Positions 9,982 to 21,516 of a DNA stretch of 64,000 nucleotides are shown here, piece after piece. The stretch lies in NCBI GenBank assembly GCA_916048095.2, contig OU696581.1, forward strand, positions 6,707,766-6,771,765, given 5' to 3'. Position 1 is the stretch's first letter. The number at the start of each line of letters is the position of its first letter. Under the pieces are notes generated by a model. That model saw nothing but the letters and a program-made list of their open reading frames with translations, did no database searches and had not been told where the DNA came from. The position numbers were made by a program, and so were the translations under genes. Origin of the DNA: Sacculina carcini. Lineage: Eukaryota > Arthropoda > Thecostraca > Sacculinidae.

Positions 9982-12352
9982 ATGGCCACGTCCGGTTGCC
10001 TCAAACGTGAGTGTTACCCATTGTGTGTGACCGACATCTCTGGCCGTAAGTACATTGTTGACAGTGGCTCAGAGGTATCATTGTTACCCGTCGGTCAGAA
10101 ACACGTCAGCGAGTTGCATCAACTGAAACTTCGAGCGGCTAATGGCTCTTTCATACCCGTTTACGAGGCTGGCCGTGGTACGTGGTCGCCTAGCCAGCGT
10201 CGATCTGTGCCTTGGTAGAGTTTATTCATCATCGCAGCTGTACCTACACCGATAATCGGCGTAGACTTCTTGAGAGAATACGGTCTTATGATTGATATGC
10301 GAGGCTGGCGACTCGTCGAAAGCGTAACATATTTGTCCACCAATTCATCATGTCATGTTGACCATCCTGGCCTCACGTGCATAAGTGCCGCTCAGCGCTC
10401 TAATCAAGATGGTGATTTGTTCCGCGATATCCGCCAGTCTAGCGCGTTCGAGAAACTGGCAGTCACGCCATCTGGTCTTCCGGTGGTTACTGTTCCATGC
10501 GTGACTCATCGTATCGTCACACGCGGCAACCCAGTGTTCCCAGGTCGCCTAATGCCTCCTAAGCTCACCGTCGTCAAACGTGAACTCGACGAGCTGATCG
10601 CACGCGGTATTCTGGTTCCGTCGTCGTCTTCTTGATCTGGCCTATACACTTGGTCGAGAATGACGGCGGTAGTTCCTTCAGAATGGTGGGATGTTATGAG
10701 CGTCTGAACGCCATAACTGTACCTGACAGATACTCCGTACCACATATGCAAATGTTTGCCGACCAACTGGCTGGAGCCTTTAGTACAATTGTACATCTTC
10801 ACTACAATTGGGCTACCTCGTGCCTTTGCCGAGTACCGGTCCATGAAGATGACCAAGAAAAGATAGCCATCACGACCCCATTTGAAGTTTTCCATTACAC
10901 AAGGATGCCGTTTGGCCTCTGCAACGCTGCTCACACGTTCCAGAGGCTAATGGACATCGTACTTCTAGGCATGCCACGGGTTTACTGCTATCTGGAAAAT
11001 ATTCTTGTTTTCCAGACACTGAGACCCATGGCGAGGACCTACAAGAACTTTTCCGCCGCCTGCCGCGGGCTGGACTGGCTGTGAAGCCAGGGAAATGCGT
11101 TTTCGGTGCGTCCAGCGTTCGAGTAGTAGGACTAAAGGTGTCAGCCTGCGACATAGAACCTCTCCCAGACAAAGTCGCCGACTTGTTGGCCATGCAGCCC
11201 CTGTGCGACGCCACGGAATGCAGGCGCTATCTAGGGATGGCCAACCATTTCCATCGGTTCCTACCCAACCTGGCAGCCACCCTCGAACCGCTTCATGCAG
11301 CAGCCAAGCTCAAACGCGAGTTCGTCTGGGGACCCAGCATTTAGCAGCTTTTGAGAGCACCAAGTCAGCGTTAACGGCTGTATCCCGTCTCGCGTATTAT
11401 CTGCACGACGCGCCAACCAATGTCGTAGCTGACGCATCGGATCGCGCAGTAGGTGCAGTGATCCTGCAGCTGCAAAATCACAAGTGGGTACCCCTTGCGT
11501 ACCACTCACGTATACTGACCGGTTCACAGCTGAAGTGGTGTACAAGAGACAAGGAATTGTTTGCCTTTTTCAGCGCCGCGAAACGATTCAGACACCATCT
11601 AGAAGGCTGTCCAAATTTACAACTGTGGACTGACCACAAACCGGTCATACATACATTCACCAGCTCATCGCAGAACACAATCAGCTCGTTCAGCGCCAAC
11701 TGGCGTACCTCAGCGAATTCTCGACTGACGTCAGGCACATCAAGGGTCGTGACAACGTCGTCTCAGACTGTATCAGCCGTCCACCAGACGCTGCTCTTCG
11801 TTCAGTGTATGAGGTATATGCTGAGGTTAGCAAGGCTTAGATGTTAAAAGGCTTGCCTTAGCACAAGGTGCTTCAGATATCGCCGCTCTCGCCATCTTTT
11901 CCTCACTTCGTATTGAACGCCGTGATGTTGAAGACGTCCCGACGGGTCTTCTGGTGGACGTCTCCACCGGCGTTGAACTCTCAGGCGGCGTCTCTCACCG
12001 GCGTTGAACTCACTACCTCTCCTCTCGTACCTGAGGCATTGCAGTACGAGATCTATCTGTTATTTCTCAGCATGCATCATTTTAGCGTGCGAATAACTTG
12101 GCGCCTGATCTCGCAACGCTTTGTGTTTAGCCGCATAAGCTCAAAAGGGTATACTTGGGTCAGGAATTGCACCCTCTGTCAACGATGCAAAGTCGGCCGT
12201 CACAAGCATACGTTGCTGCGCCGCCCTGCAACTCCATGATGGTCTTTGTCGAAAAATGCGCCTCCCGGTGCAATTTTTCTCGCAGACTCCGTTGTCACCA
12301 GCGAATTAGACAACTCGACAGCTCGCTACCTCCATGCCCAGACTCCGACCAT
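9982..12352 (+). pseudogene. Gypsy copy 2: Pol (PR, RT, RH, IN finger), degenerate
   Basis: Protease at ~10050 (IVDSGSEVSLLP; Thr of DTG changed to Ser) and IIGVDFL (~10255). The RT pieces at 10500-11090 have stops and a damaged active site (CYLENIL in place of YxDD). RNase H at 11340-11760 (VVADASDRAVG, LWTDHKP) is followed by frameshifts. The integrase H2C2 finger is at 12150-12210 (NCTLCQRCK). The integrase core is missing: about 50 bases later (12255 on) the reading already matches the region after the core. The element is cut at 12345-12352 by a hAT-like insertion and resumes at 20548. Confidence 0.75.
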
Positions 12353-12474
12353 GTCACTACCCTATTTGCGCGTCGCAAAATGCGTCCAAAGTGCGCGTAG
12401 CAAAATGTAGGCGGAGCTAACAAGCGCGCTCCGTCCACTGCGATACTAGCGCTCTCTGACGGCGTAAAGTGTAA

Positions 12475-12600
12475 CTAACCTCACCTAAGCTAACCAACCT
12501 AACCTAATCTAAGCAACATAACCTAACCAACCTAACCTAACCTAACCAACCTAATCTAATCAGCCTAACCTAACCTAACCAATCTAACCTAACCTAACAA
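12475..12600. repeat. Degenerate CCTAA repeat array inside the hAT-like element
   Basis: Runs of CCTAACCTAACC with interspersed variants. The same array occurs in copy 2 at about 12893-12980. The motif equals the arthropod telomere repeat TTAGG on the other strand, but the array is internal to a mobile element. Confidence 0.85.
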
Positions 12601-12654
12601 AGAAAATGCATATGTCAAAAATAACACTAGAACAGTGCGTTGATTAGTTTTGAC

Positions 12655-13919
12655 TGTGGTGTTACTCCTGGAGTGATAATGACCATGTTCACAAGCACTA
12701 TATTTGAACGAAGAACTCCACATAAAGTAAGACGCAGAAGCAATTGATACACACGACCAGCCACACCAAGCACAATTGTCCGGCACTATCCTATTTGCGC
12801 TAAACAAAAAGTGCGCTAAACAAAATGGAGGCGGAGCTAACAGGCGCGCTACGTCCACTGCGTTACTAGCGTTCTCTAACGGCGGAAAGTGTAACTAACC
12901 TAACCTAACCTTACCAACCCAACCTAACCTAAACTAACTAGCCTAACCTAACCTAACCAACCTAACCTAACCTAACAACGAAAAGGCATTTGTCAAAAAT
13001 AACACTAGAACAGTGCGCTGATTAGCTTTGATAAATATAACTTTCAAAAAGTAATATTGCAATAATAAATGTTACTTGGGTATAATAATTCTTATTGTTT
13101 TGTCGGCGAGACAAAAATAAAAATTAATAGAAATAATTCAAAAATATTGAAAATTGCACACTAGAAGAGCCTTAATCATCTTTGAAAAGTTGTTCTTTGT
13201 CGAACATCGGAATCCCAGTACATAAAATCGAGCTAAACCAGCATATTTCTAATTCGAAGTGAAGCAATGAATGTCTAAGGTTTTATTAACACTTAAATTA
13301 AATTAATAAACAAATATTTATATTTTCCAGACTGTCTAAAACACACCAAAGAGCTTTATAAATCATGTTTAGAAAAAGGCTCGAACGATCATCTCAAAAC
13401 GACAAGAACAATCTAGGCTACTTTACGCCTTGAAATTCAATAAATTCTAAGCAACGCGGAGAGAAATTGAAGCGTTGCACTCATTGTCTGCAATGACGGC
13501 TCACAAATTTCTTGCCGAACTGAGCGGAGCCCCATCCCTCTCGGCGCGCCTGGGCTAATCCGGTGGGCTGAGCCTATTTAGCTTACGTTGACTTAACGGC
13601 TTAGCGCAAAACGGTGGGTCCCCAATTGTCCATTCACTCCTGTGTTCAATCAGCGATACATCTGATACAGCCTCATGTAATATGATATGTCAGTATCATC
13701 TGACGTTGAAAGCTGTCACCGGTTGCAAAGCGCCTATTCCTGGAATTTAAGCGTCAGGCTACCAATGCAAGCTATACATGCAGACGCGCACACACATACA
13801 CACACAGGCGCACATCCACACATACACACATACACACTATCACAGATGCTGCTTCACATACACATACGCAAACACATACAAATATTCAAGCAAAGTTCAA
13901 CTTGATATGATACACCACA
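12655..13919 (-). repeat. 3' LTR of element X, interrupted
   Basis: Pieces 12655-12781 and 13632-13919 match 19514-19928 in order. The break is exactly at aattgtcc, duplicated on both sides of the 842-bp insert. The right piece holds a CA-rich stretch (13785-13880). Confidence 0.85.
12782..13623. mobile_element. hAT-like non-autonomous element copy 2 (842 bp)
   Basis: A perfect 8-bp duplication aattgtcc (12774-12781, 13624-13631) lies inside the LTR of element X. The ends carry inverted TTTGCGCTAA (about 12793 and the complement near 13602). It aligns along its length with the two halves of copy 1, including the CCTAA array and the motif TGATAAATATAACTTTC. No coding capacity seen. Confidence 0.85.
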
Positions 13920-13937
13920 AGACTCCCCCACCAGAAG
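13920..13937 (-). promoter_or_regulatory. Polypurine tract of element X
   Basis: The complement reads CTGGTGGGGGAGTCT next to the LTR start TGTGGTG on the minus strand. Confidence 0.65.
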
Positions 13938-14449
13938 CGGAGCTGGTGAAGATTAAGCGAAAACAGTAATTCAGGGTACTTACAAAATTTCAAATAGTGA
14001 AGACATCTACATATGCCACGCAACCGATAAAACACAGCAAATACACACATAATTAGAAACTCGGCAATCCGCGCATGCTTGAAGACAATCGCGTTCAGAA
14101 CATGCACGACACAGTCATACATGCGTGGCATACACAAAACTACATAACAGTAGAAACAATTTAAGCACACGAATTGTCCATGCCAGCACGAATCCCGATG
14201 CAAGTGACATGTGGCAGTAAACAGGTATGATCGCAGTACAAACACGGAACAAAATGACACATAATACATGATACACAAAACAAGCAGGGTTGCGCACGTG
14301 TGTCAAAAGTACGAATAACACGTAACTGTACATATACGTAACACATCAAACGCATAGTTATGTATCAAATATATACGTACAGGTATACACATTTACAGAT
14401 ACAAGTTACACATACATGTAATACGTGTATAAATTAAACACTGAATAAA
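13938..14449. other. Non-coding 3' region of element X
   Basis: AT-rich stretch between the integrase stop and the PPT. It has short minus frames only, with no recognisable domain. Confidence 0.5.
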
Positions 14450-15694
14450 TCAAAAGTAATGAAAATCTGGGTGCATTTTGAATCTTACTGTTCGCCCGGC
14501 TCGAGTTGTCTGTTGTGGCGGCGAAGCACGTGGAGCCGGCATCGGAGTAGGTGGCGCGCTGGCGGATGTTCTCGGGGCCGGTGTAGGCGTTTGTGTTGTC
14601 TGTCGTGGCGGCGTGGTCGGCGAAACATCGGCGGATACGACGGCCGGTTTCAGGCGGTCGATGGACACAGTTTCGGACCCACCGGTCGGCAGGGAGATTT
14701 TGAACACCTTGGGTGACCTGGACAGTACGCGAAACGGACCGCGGTACGGTGCTTCAAGCGGCCGGCGGACTCGATCCACGCGCACGCACACCTGCTCGCA
14801 GGTCATCAGTCGAGCTGGGACGTAGGACGCCGGTGTACAATGCGCTATGCCGGCAGACATGCTGTGAAAATCCACCTCCTGTTTCCTCCTGGTAAGGTCT
14901 ACCACGAACTCATGCTGTGTCTTAGTTGAGACGGTATCGCCCGTCGGGACTCGCGGGCACAGCAGATATCCGCCGTTGACGGCCGTGAAGGGTGAGACAC
15001 CGGATTCCGTAGGCAACAGTCGCACTCCCAACATGACCACGGGCAGCGCTGAGAGCCAGCACTGTTTGCGGGCCATAATGGAAGTTTTAATAACCCGATG
15101 AAGCCGCTCCACAAGACCATTGGATTCCGGTCTGTATGCCGTGGTCCGTATTCGGTGAAACCCGACTAACTGTGCGAGCTCACTGAATAGCTCCGACTCG
15201 AATTGGGTGCCACGATCGGTCACCACACGCAATGGCACACCGGACCTGGACACCCACTGGGTCATGAAAGCCTCAGCGACGGACGCGGCAGTGATGTCTG
15301 TCAGCGGTACGGCCTCCGACCAGCGACTGGCTCTGTCGATACAGGTCAGGATGTACCGATAGGGAGTGGAGAAAAGATGACAGCGCGATGTGGCAGGCGG
15401 CAGAGGTCCAACGATATCAATGTGGACACACTCAAAGCGCGTGCTGGACACTGATAAGTCAGTCAGCGGCGATTTGGTGTGCCGGGTGATCTTGGCCTGC
15501 TGACAGTCTATGCAATTCCGCACCCACGATTTAATGTCATGTTCCATTCTCGGCCAGACGTACCGAGACTTCAACATTTTGATGCAAGCCGTTGTGCCAG
15601 GATGGCAGAGGCCATGCATTTGTTGGGAGACCGGTAGGCGACATTTTACTGGCAAAAACAGTCTGGGATGCGGTGTTGATGTGTCACACATCAA
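14450..15694 (-). pseudogene. Element X integrase part of Pol
   Basis: A 414-codon open frame on the minus strand. H2C2 finger (HGLCHPGTTACIK...CIDCQQAK), core with HIDIVGPLPP, VVTDRGTQFES and ESNGLVERLHR (all three acidic residues present), then a GPY/F-like module (YRGPFRVLSRSPKVF, SIDRLKPA) and a proline-rich tail ending at 14450. It is separated from the RT/RNase H frame by a single frameshift near 15830, and otherwise looks functional. Its role would be to insert the cDNA copy into the genome. Confidence 0.85.
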
Positions 15695-15798
15695 GATGTT
15701 TTCACCGGACGTCTTGAATGGCGTGAGCGACGCAGCGGCAGCCTGTGTCTCGGCGTCATCTGCCTGGGCACGTGCGATCCCGGGTAGGTCGCAGACAT

Positions 15799-17799
15799 CT
15801 ACAGGGACAGCGTTCGCGCTGCGCGAGAGGCAACCTGGTTATCCGCACCCCTGATGTGCTGTACGTCGGACACACACTCGGTGATGTAGGACCAGTGCCT
15901 CTGTTGACGGTCCGACTTGGCCACGTTCGGACTGGTGAACGCAGAGACAAGTGGTTTGTGGTCCGTCAACAGAATCACCGATCGACCCTCCAAGTAGTGC
16001 CGGAAATGCATAACGGCATAGTACGCGGCCAGAAGCTCCCGGTCATAGACCGAGTACTTGCGCTGAGCAGTGGAAAGCTTCTTGGAAAAGAAGGAAATTG
16101 GCTGTGGTGTGCCATCAACCATCTGGTGAAGGGCGGCACCAGCTCCGGTGGAAGAGCAGTCCGTTACGAGCTGCAAATTGGAGCAGTCCGGCTGTGGATG
16201 CGGTAGAGCGCAAGCGTCCACCAGTGCTTGTTTGATGTTGTTGAAGGATGTTATCTCGCCGTCGTTGAGAGTGATCTTCTTGGCATTTGGTTGGAATCTG
16301 GTCAGCTCCGACAGGGGATGAATGATGTTGGCAAAGCCGGGGATCATGCGTCTGTAGAACCCAACCATTCCGAGAAACCGGCGGAGAGAAGCGGAATCAC
16401 ACGGCTGCGGAAAGTCGGTGATGGCAGATACCTTGTTTGCCGGCGGAAGCACGCCGTCCGCCGTGATATTTTGGCCAAGGAAATTCACACTATCCTTGAA
16501 AAAAGAACACTTCTCCAACGACAGACGCAGACCATCACGCTCGAAGACATCAAAGACGGCAGACAGATCACGATTGTGCTGTTCCTCGTCTCGGGAGAAA
16601 ACTAACACGTCGTCGAGATAAACGAAGGTACACTGTAGATGCGACAGAATTTTATTCATTAGGCGCTGAAAAGTGGCCCCTGCATTCCGCAGTCCCAGCG
16701 GCATGAATAAAGACTCGAAAAGGCCAAATGGTGTGACGACAGCAGTTTTCGCTATGTCAGCCTCATTCATCGGCACTTGATAGTACGCCTGAAGGAGATC
16801 GAGCTTTGAAAACACCGTCATTCCAGATAGACGTGCCGACAAATCTTGGATATGTGGTAGCGGGTACCTGTCGGGTACCATCCGGGCGTTCAATGCGCCA
16901 TAGTCACCCGTGATACGCCACTCGCCCGGAGTCTTCTTGGCGATCAGGTGGAGCGGAGAAGACCACGGTGAGCTTGAGCGACGGACGATACCGGCCTGAA
17001 GAAATTGCTCAAACGCTGATTTGGCAGCGTCTTCTTTGTCGGGAGTGAGACGACGAGGACGAGCAAAAACGGGTGCCGTACTGCCCGTATCAATTGTGTG
17101 TCGGACCGGCATCGCGACCTCGCAGTTGACCGACCGCGGAGACAACAGTGATGGATGTTGGCTCAGCAACGCCCTCACCGGCTGCGAGAGGTACCTGAGA
17201 TCGTTCACGACCAGACCAACGTGTTGTTTATCGCTGGCTGTAGTAGGTGCAGACAAGGAAGTCGTCGTGGCACGCACACAGCTATTGTGGCAGTCCACCA
17301 TCAACCTGAAATGACTGAGAAAGTCATGTCCAAGTAAAGGATATACAGCGTCTGACACGATAAACGTCCACGTGAACTTGCGCCGCAGCTTCTGTAAGAC
17401 GATGTCCAGCCGGGCCTCGCCATGCACCTGCATGGGCTGGCCGTTGGCTGCTGAGACGCGAACTGACGTAGGACTGAGGAACGCTTTACTCACAATGTTT
17501 GGTGGGATGATCGAAAAACCTGCACCAGTGTCGATGACGAAGTTTATCCAGCAGGTACCAACACGGGCTGCGACTGTTAGAAGCGGCAGGCCATATGGTG
17601 CGGCTACCATAGCCCGCCGCTCTAGTTTTCCGACACGTGGTGTGTCGGGGAAGCTGTGCGGGTTCTGGAGCGGACGGCAGGCGGTGGCGAAGAGCTTCTC
17701 GAGGACGGATGGATCTGCAGATGCGGCGGTTTGTTGGGCCACTGACACCACGGCTTGCAGGTGCGTGCCGAGGCACTGTAGAAAATGTGTGCGCCACAA
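15799..17799 (-). pseudogene. Element X protease, RT and RNase H part of Pol
   Basis: A 666-codon open frame on the minus strand, overlapping the end of Gag in another frame. Protease FVIDTGAGFSIIPP with PLLGHDFL. RT with SKLDLLQAYYQVP and TFVYLDDVLVFS. RNase H with LVTDCSSTGAGAAL, YDRELLAAYYAV and LLTDHKPLV. The active residues are present. The frame ends after the RNase H, and the integrase lies in a different frame downstream, so one indel makes this copy defective unless it is frameshifted. Confidence 0.85.
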
Positions 17800-18464
17800 A
17801 CCTTCGGCAGATTTGCGGCGCGAAACGGCCGTGCTCGGCTGCGAACTGGGCTCGATGTGTACTGCTGATGCTGATGATAAGTCGGTGGGGTGGCTGGGAC
17901 CGGCTGGAATGCGTCAGCGCGCACGGCTAGACACTGGGGTTGCACGAGCGGCATCAGTTCATCCGCCAACTTCCCGAGCTGATCCAATGGCGTTTGCGTC
18001 TGCGCAGCGAGAACTGTACCCAGCTGTGCAGGCAGAGCCTGGGTGAACTTGTGACGCACAAGGTCGTCAGTCACGCTCATCCGGCGTGCAGTGGCGAGAA
18101 GTTTCGTGAGGAAGACTGATGGTCGGCCAGTCAGTGTTGTTTTAGAGATTATCTCCTCAAACAATTCAGCCTTGGAGCGTACGAAAGACTGAATAATCTC
18201 ACTCTTCAGGTCGGTGTAGGACGCTTTGGTGATGGTTGCGGGTTTCACTTTGCCGGCGACGTTTGCGGGTAGTGCGGACAGAACATGAAAAAATTTGGTA
18301 GACTCCACGGATATGTCAGCGAGGTGAAATTGGGCCTCCATTATGGAAAACCACCCTTCCACATGACCTTCCATGAAAGGGGGAGGTCTCACTGACACGG
18401 CATTCACTCGAGTTTCAGTTGAAATAGGTGGGATACTAGTGGAGCAAGTATTTTCAGACGCCAT
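17622..18464 (-). CDS. Element X Gag, CHCC type, open
   Basis: Capsid/nucleocapsid protein. The start is chosen at 18464 (MASENTC); the frame is open to 17622, about 280 codons. The centre has standard gypsy Gag features (PPFMEGHVEGWFSIMEAQF, KSEIIQSFV). The C-terminal CGAHIFYSASARTCKPWC is a C-x2-H-x9-C-x3-C finger as in the gypsy at 777. Pol overlaps its last 180 bases in another frame, as expected for frameshift expression. Confidence 0.8.
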   Translation of the reverse strand: MASENTCSTSIPPISTETRVNAVSVRPPPFMEGHVEGWFSIMEAQFHLADISVESTKFFHVLSALPANVAGKVKPATITKASYTDLKSEIIQSFVRSKAELFEEIISKTTLTGRPSVFLTKLLATARRMSVTDDLVRHKFTQALPAQLGTVLAAQTQTPLDQLGKLADELMPLVQPQCLAVRADAFQPVPATPPTYHQHQQYTSSPVRSRARPFRAANLPKVCGAHIFYSASARTCKPWCQWPNKPPHLQIHPSSRSSSPPPAVRSRTRTASPTHHVSEN

Positions 18465-18641
18465 GGGAAACAAATAACGGAAATGTGACAAGTAGATAAT
18501 GAAGGCAAACGGGAGAAATGAGCAATTAAGGAAACTAAGCCAAAAAAATTATATATAAACGAGAATGATTATGAAACCGGTCTGAAAATGAAATGACAAA
18601 ATGACAGAAAAACGGAGGAGTCACCTCAAAAACGACACAGG

Positions 18642-18659
18642 CAGTTGTCGGGGTCACCA
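18642..18659 (-). promoter_or_regulatory. tRNA-Trp primer-binding site next to the inner LTR
   Basis: The complement reads TGGTGACCCCGACAACTG directly after the inner LTR (18661-18889), and leads into the Gag leader. Confidence 0.75.
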
Positions 18660-18660
18660 A

Positions 18661-18889
18661 TGTGGCGGTTGGCTCGCCACGGAGCTACACTAGCACACAG
18701 GACGAGTGTTCTGGACCGACTGTTTATTGCGACACAGGACACATGTACAAGGCTACACCGCACATGCAGATGTATAGGATTGTTTAATATGATGCCGCAC
18801 ACAAAACGCTGCAAGGGCAGAGGACACTGCGCGTGTGCTTCTGGCAGGTTCCCCGAAGTGGTGCGTGACGCTGTTGCACGTGCACCACA
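18661..18889 (-). repeat. Inner LTR (229 bp) of a second subfamily
   Basis: On the minus strand it runs TGTGGTGCACG...CAACCGCCACA. It has a PPT-like GATGGGGGAGCTA before it and a PBS after it. Its sequence differs from the outer 415-bp LTRs. The neighbouring PPT and PBS make it a true LTR lying between two internal regions. Confidence 0.7.
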
Positions 18890-19513
18890 TAGCTCCCCCA
18901 TCAGAAGCGGAGCGGTGTTGTGAATGAGTCGGCGAATACACCGGTGTAAAAACCGGCGCGCTGTACTGCACGGCAGCACGAGGCCAAGTAGGTTTCACAC
19001 AATCAAGTCGTCCTCGTGCTGCGCAGTCCGGTAGCGAAGTTGTGGTTGCAGAGACTATCGATGAGTCGGTGTTGCTTACGCCGGCGTAGAAAACCGGCGC
19101 GCCATACTGCACCGCAGCACGAGGCCAAGTAGATTTGATACAATCACGTCGTCCTCATGCTGCGCAGTTCGTTGGCGAAACAAGAAGTGGTTGCAGGTAC
19201 TGCAGCCAGCAAGGAGTCGAGCCAATCTTGATTGTGTTGACCCCCTGCTGTGCAGACGGTTGCTTCTGATATTTTAACGTCTAGCGGTATCGGAAGAGCG
19301 ATTGCGTACGCGCCGGACGGAGTCGGTCCTCGATGGTGTGATGCTGGTTACAGTAGTAGCTTGCCAGCAGCTTATGGTGCGTCGCCCTCATAGCGAGGCA
19401 CAGACGGTTGCTGACAGAGAGGCGCGGTGCAAGCAGGTGGTGCACGTAGATATCGCGGATGAGGCGCCGCTGAGATCAAAAACAGCACCACACCATCACG
19501 TCGGGATCACCAA
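18890..19513 (-). pseudogene. Remnant internal region between outer 5' LTR and inner LTR
   Basis: It starts with a PBS (complement of 19497-19512, TGGTGATCCCGACGTG, one mismatch to tRNA-Trp) and ends with a PPT at 18891-18904. It has no recognisable protein. It holds a tandem duplication of about 141 bp (18949-19089 and 19090-19200; both begin AAAACCGGCGCG). Confidence 0.65.
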
Positions 19514-19928
19514 TGTGGTATTACTCCGGGAGTGATAATGACCATGTTCACAAGCACTATATTTGAACGAAGAACTCCACATAAAGTAACACGCACAAGC
19601 AATTGATACACACGACCAGCCACACCAAGCACAATTGTCCATTCACTCCTGTGTTCAATCAGCGATACATCTGATACAGCCTCATGTAATATGATATGTC
19701 AGGATCATCTGACGTTGAAAGCTGTCACCGGTTGCAAAGCGCCTATTCCTGGAATGTAAGAGTCAGGCTACCAATGCAAGCTATACATGCAGACGCGCAC
19801 ACACATACACACACAGGCGCACCTGCACACATACACACATACACACTATCACAGATGCTGCTTCACATACACATACGCACACACATACAAATATTCAAGC
19901 AAAGTTCAACTTGATATGATACACCACA
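19514..19928 (-). repeat. 5' LTR of element X (415 bp)
   Basis: On the minus strand it runs TGTGGTGTATC...GTAATACCACA, with TGTGGT/ACCACA ends. It is intact and followed by a PBS. It includes a CA-rich stretch at 19795-19890. Confidence 0.85.
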
Positions 19929-20547
19929 TGATAAATATAACTTTCAGAATTTTGCAATAATGAATATTACTTAGACAGGACATGTTTCTTATTGTTTTGT
20001 CGGTGGGACAAACATCGAAATAAATGGAATTAATTCAGAAATATAAAAAATTGCACACTAGAAGAGCATTAATCTTTGAAAAGTTTTTTGTCGGAACGTA
20101 ATTTTTTAATTAGTACATTGGAAAACATCGGAATCCCAGTAAAAAAAAAATCCAGCTAAACCATCATATTTCTGGTTCGAAGTGAAGCAATGAATGTCTA
20201 AGGTTTTATTAACACTCCAATTAAATGAATAGACATATATTTATATTTTACAGACTGTCTAAAACACACTAAAACGCCATAGAAACCATGTTTAGAAAAA
20301 AGCTCGAACGATCATCTCAAAACGACAAGAACAGTCTAGGCTACTTTGCGCCTTGAAATTCACTAAATTCTAAGCAACGCGCAGCGAAATGGAAGCATTG
20401 CACTCATTCTCTGCAATGACGGCTCACAAATATTTTTTGCCACACTGAGCGGAGTCCCATCCCTCTCAGCACGCCCGTCCTAATCCGTTGAGCAGAGCCT
20501 ATTTAGTGTACGCTCACTTTGGAGCGACGCGCAAAACGATGGGTCTC

Positions 20548-21026
20548 CCGACCAACACCGACCGCTTGACACCGGCGCTACGACGTCAACCGTCCGCTCG
20601 TGTCGCAGTCGCTGATGACGGCGACAAAGGTGTTTGTTCTTGTGGATACTGTGCGTCCACTATTGACTCCCCCTTACCGCGGACCGTATGCCGTCCTTCA
20701 GCGCGGTGACAAAGCGTTCGCTTAGGATTTCAACGGACGCTCCGACACAGTCGCCCTCGACCGTTTGAAGCCGGCGTTTTCCGAGAGGAACCAAACCTGC
20801 AGCTCACCACTGCCGCCTTCAACCCAAACTTCTCAAGGCGCCGCTGTTGCAGCTGCGGCTCCCACGTCTGTAACGGAGTCGCCTGTTCCTGCTGACACTT
20901 CACACACACTCCGGCCTCCCAGAATCGTTTGGTCCAGGCGCGCCAGGTCAATTCGCGCCCTAGTTCGTTTTCAGTAGACGGCGCTCCGCACAGGGGTGAA
21001 CTGAGGCCTTCACGCCACCATTATAT
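20548..21026 (+). pseudogene. Gypsy copy 2: integrase C-terminal end
   Basis: It continues the frame left at 12352: VFVLVDTVRP, then PPYRGPYAVLQRG (GPY/F motif), one TAG, DTVALDRLKPAF, and a Pro/Ala-rich tail ending near 20974. It joins smoothly to the pre-insertion reading, which supports the nested-insertion model. Confidence 0.75.
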
Positions 21027-21133
21027 TGTGATATTATTTATTTGTTAATGTGTTTCATTTGTGGTTTCCGAGGTACGTTTTTAGTCAGTCGTTTAATGCA
21101 CAGTTGCTATTATCTTTTCTAGGCGTTCCTATA
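21027..21133 (+). repeat. Short 3' LTR of gypsy copy 2
   Basis: It begins TGTGATATTATTTATTTG (similar to the start of 4790-5733). Its last 70 bp match 5663-5731 (GAGGTACGTTTTTAGTCAGTCG ... GGCGTTCCTA). About 800 bp of the LTR are missing. It is cut at its final bases by the next element. Confidence 0.6.
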
Positions 21134-21516
21134 TGTAGTGGCGTCATTGGCATCATGTATATATTTCATTTATATATTTGTGAATTATGTATTCGTCGCG
21201 CCATATACGTAACATTCACGGGTTTCAGCTGTTGTGACCATATTTGGTTATACCTGGTCGAGGTTGTTATATTCTATCGCTCATTGGCTGATTCTTATAC
21301 TTGTTGGTCAGTGCCTGGCGGATAATCGGTGAGCTTATATAAGGCGGGTTTGTTGTGGAATCTGGGTCAGTATGTTCGTTGTATTCTAGGGTTATATCGT
21401 TAATAGATTGTGGTTTTGTGAGTCTAGCTCTGCAGGTTTCGTCGCGGGCCACAATACAAATTGGCGACGAGGAAAACTATTATATTTGGGTGAAATCCTG
21501 GTATAATCACCAAGTC

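Larger units (their letters stand above)
12655..19928 (-). mobile_element. CsRn1-like gypsy element X, minus strand, compound
   Basis: Bounded by LTRs that add up to the same 415 bp: 19514-19928 (5'), and 12655-12781 plus 13632-13919 (3', split by a hAT-like copy). It is flanked by tgac (12651-12654) and tgat (19929-19932), a likely 4-bp duplication. Inside are an intact Gag frame, a Pol with one frameshift, and an extra LTR of another subfamily (18661-18889). It sits inside hAT-like copy 1. Confidence 0.8.
12353..20547. mobile_element. hAT-like non-autonomous element copy 1, split by LTR element
   Basis: The left part is 12353-12654, the right part 19929-20547. The outer flanks ccgaccat (12345-12352) and ccgaccaa (20548-20555) are a 7/8 target duplication, and gypsy copy 2 continues on either side. 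The inner termini share TTTGCGCGTCGC in inverted orientation (about 12364 and the complement near 20531). The total without the insertion is about 920 bp. The left half contains CCTAA-type repeats. No transposase. The 8-bp duplication suggests hAT. Confidence 0.7.

Noticed and set aside
12475-12980. CCTAA arrays as a possible telomere or chromosome end
   Set aside because: Short, degenerate, duplicated inside two copies of a hAT-like element and flanked by ordinary sequence on both sides.
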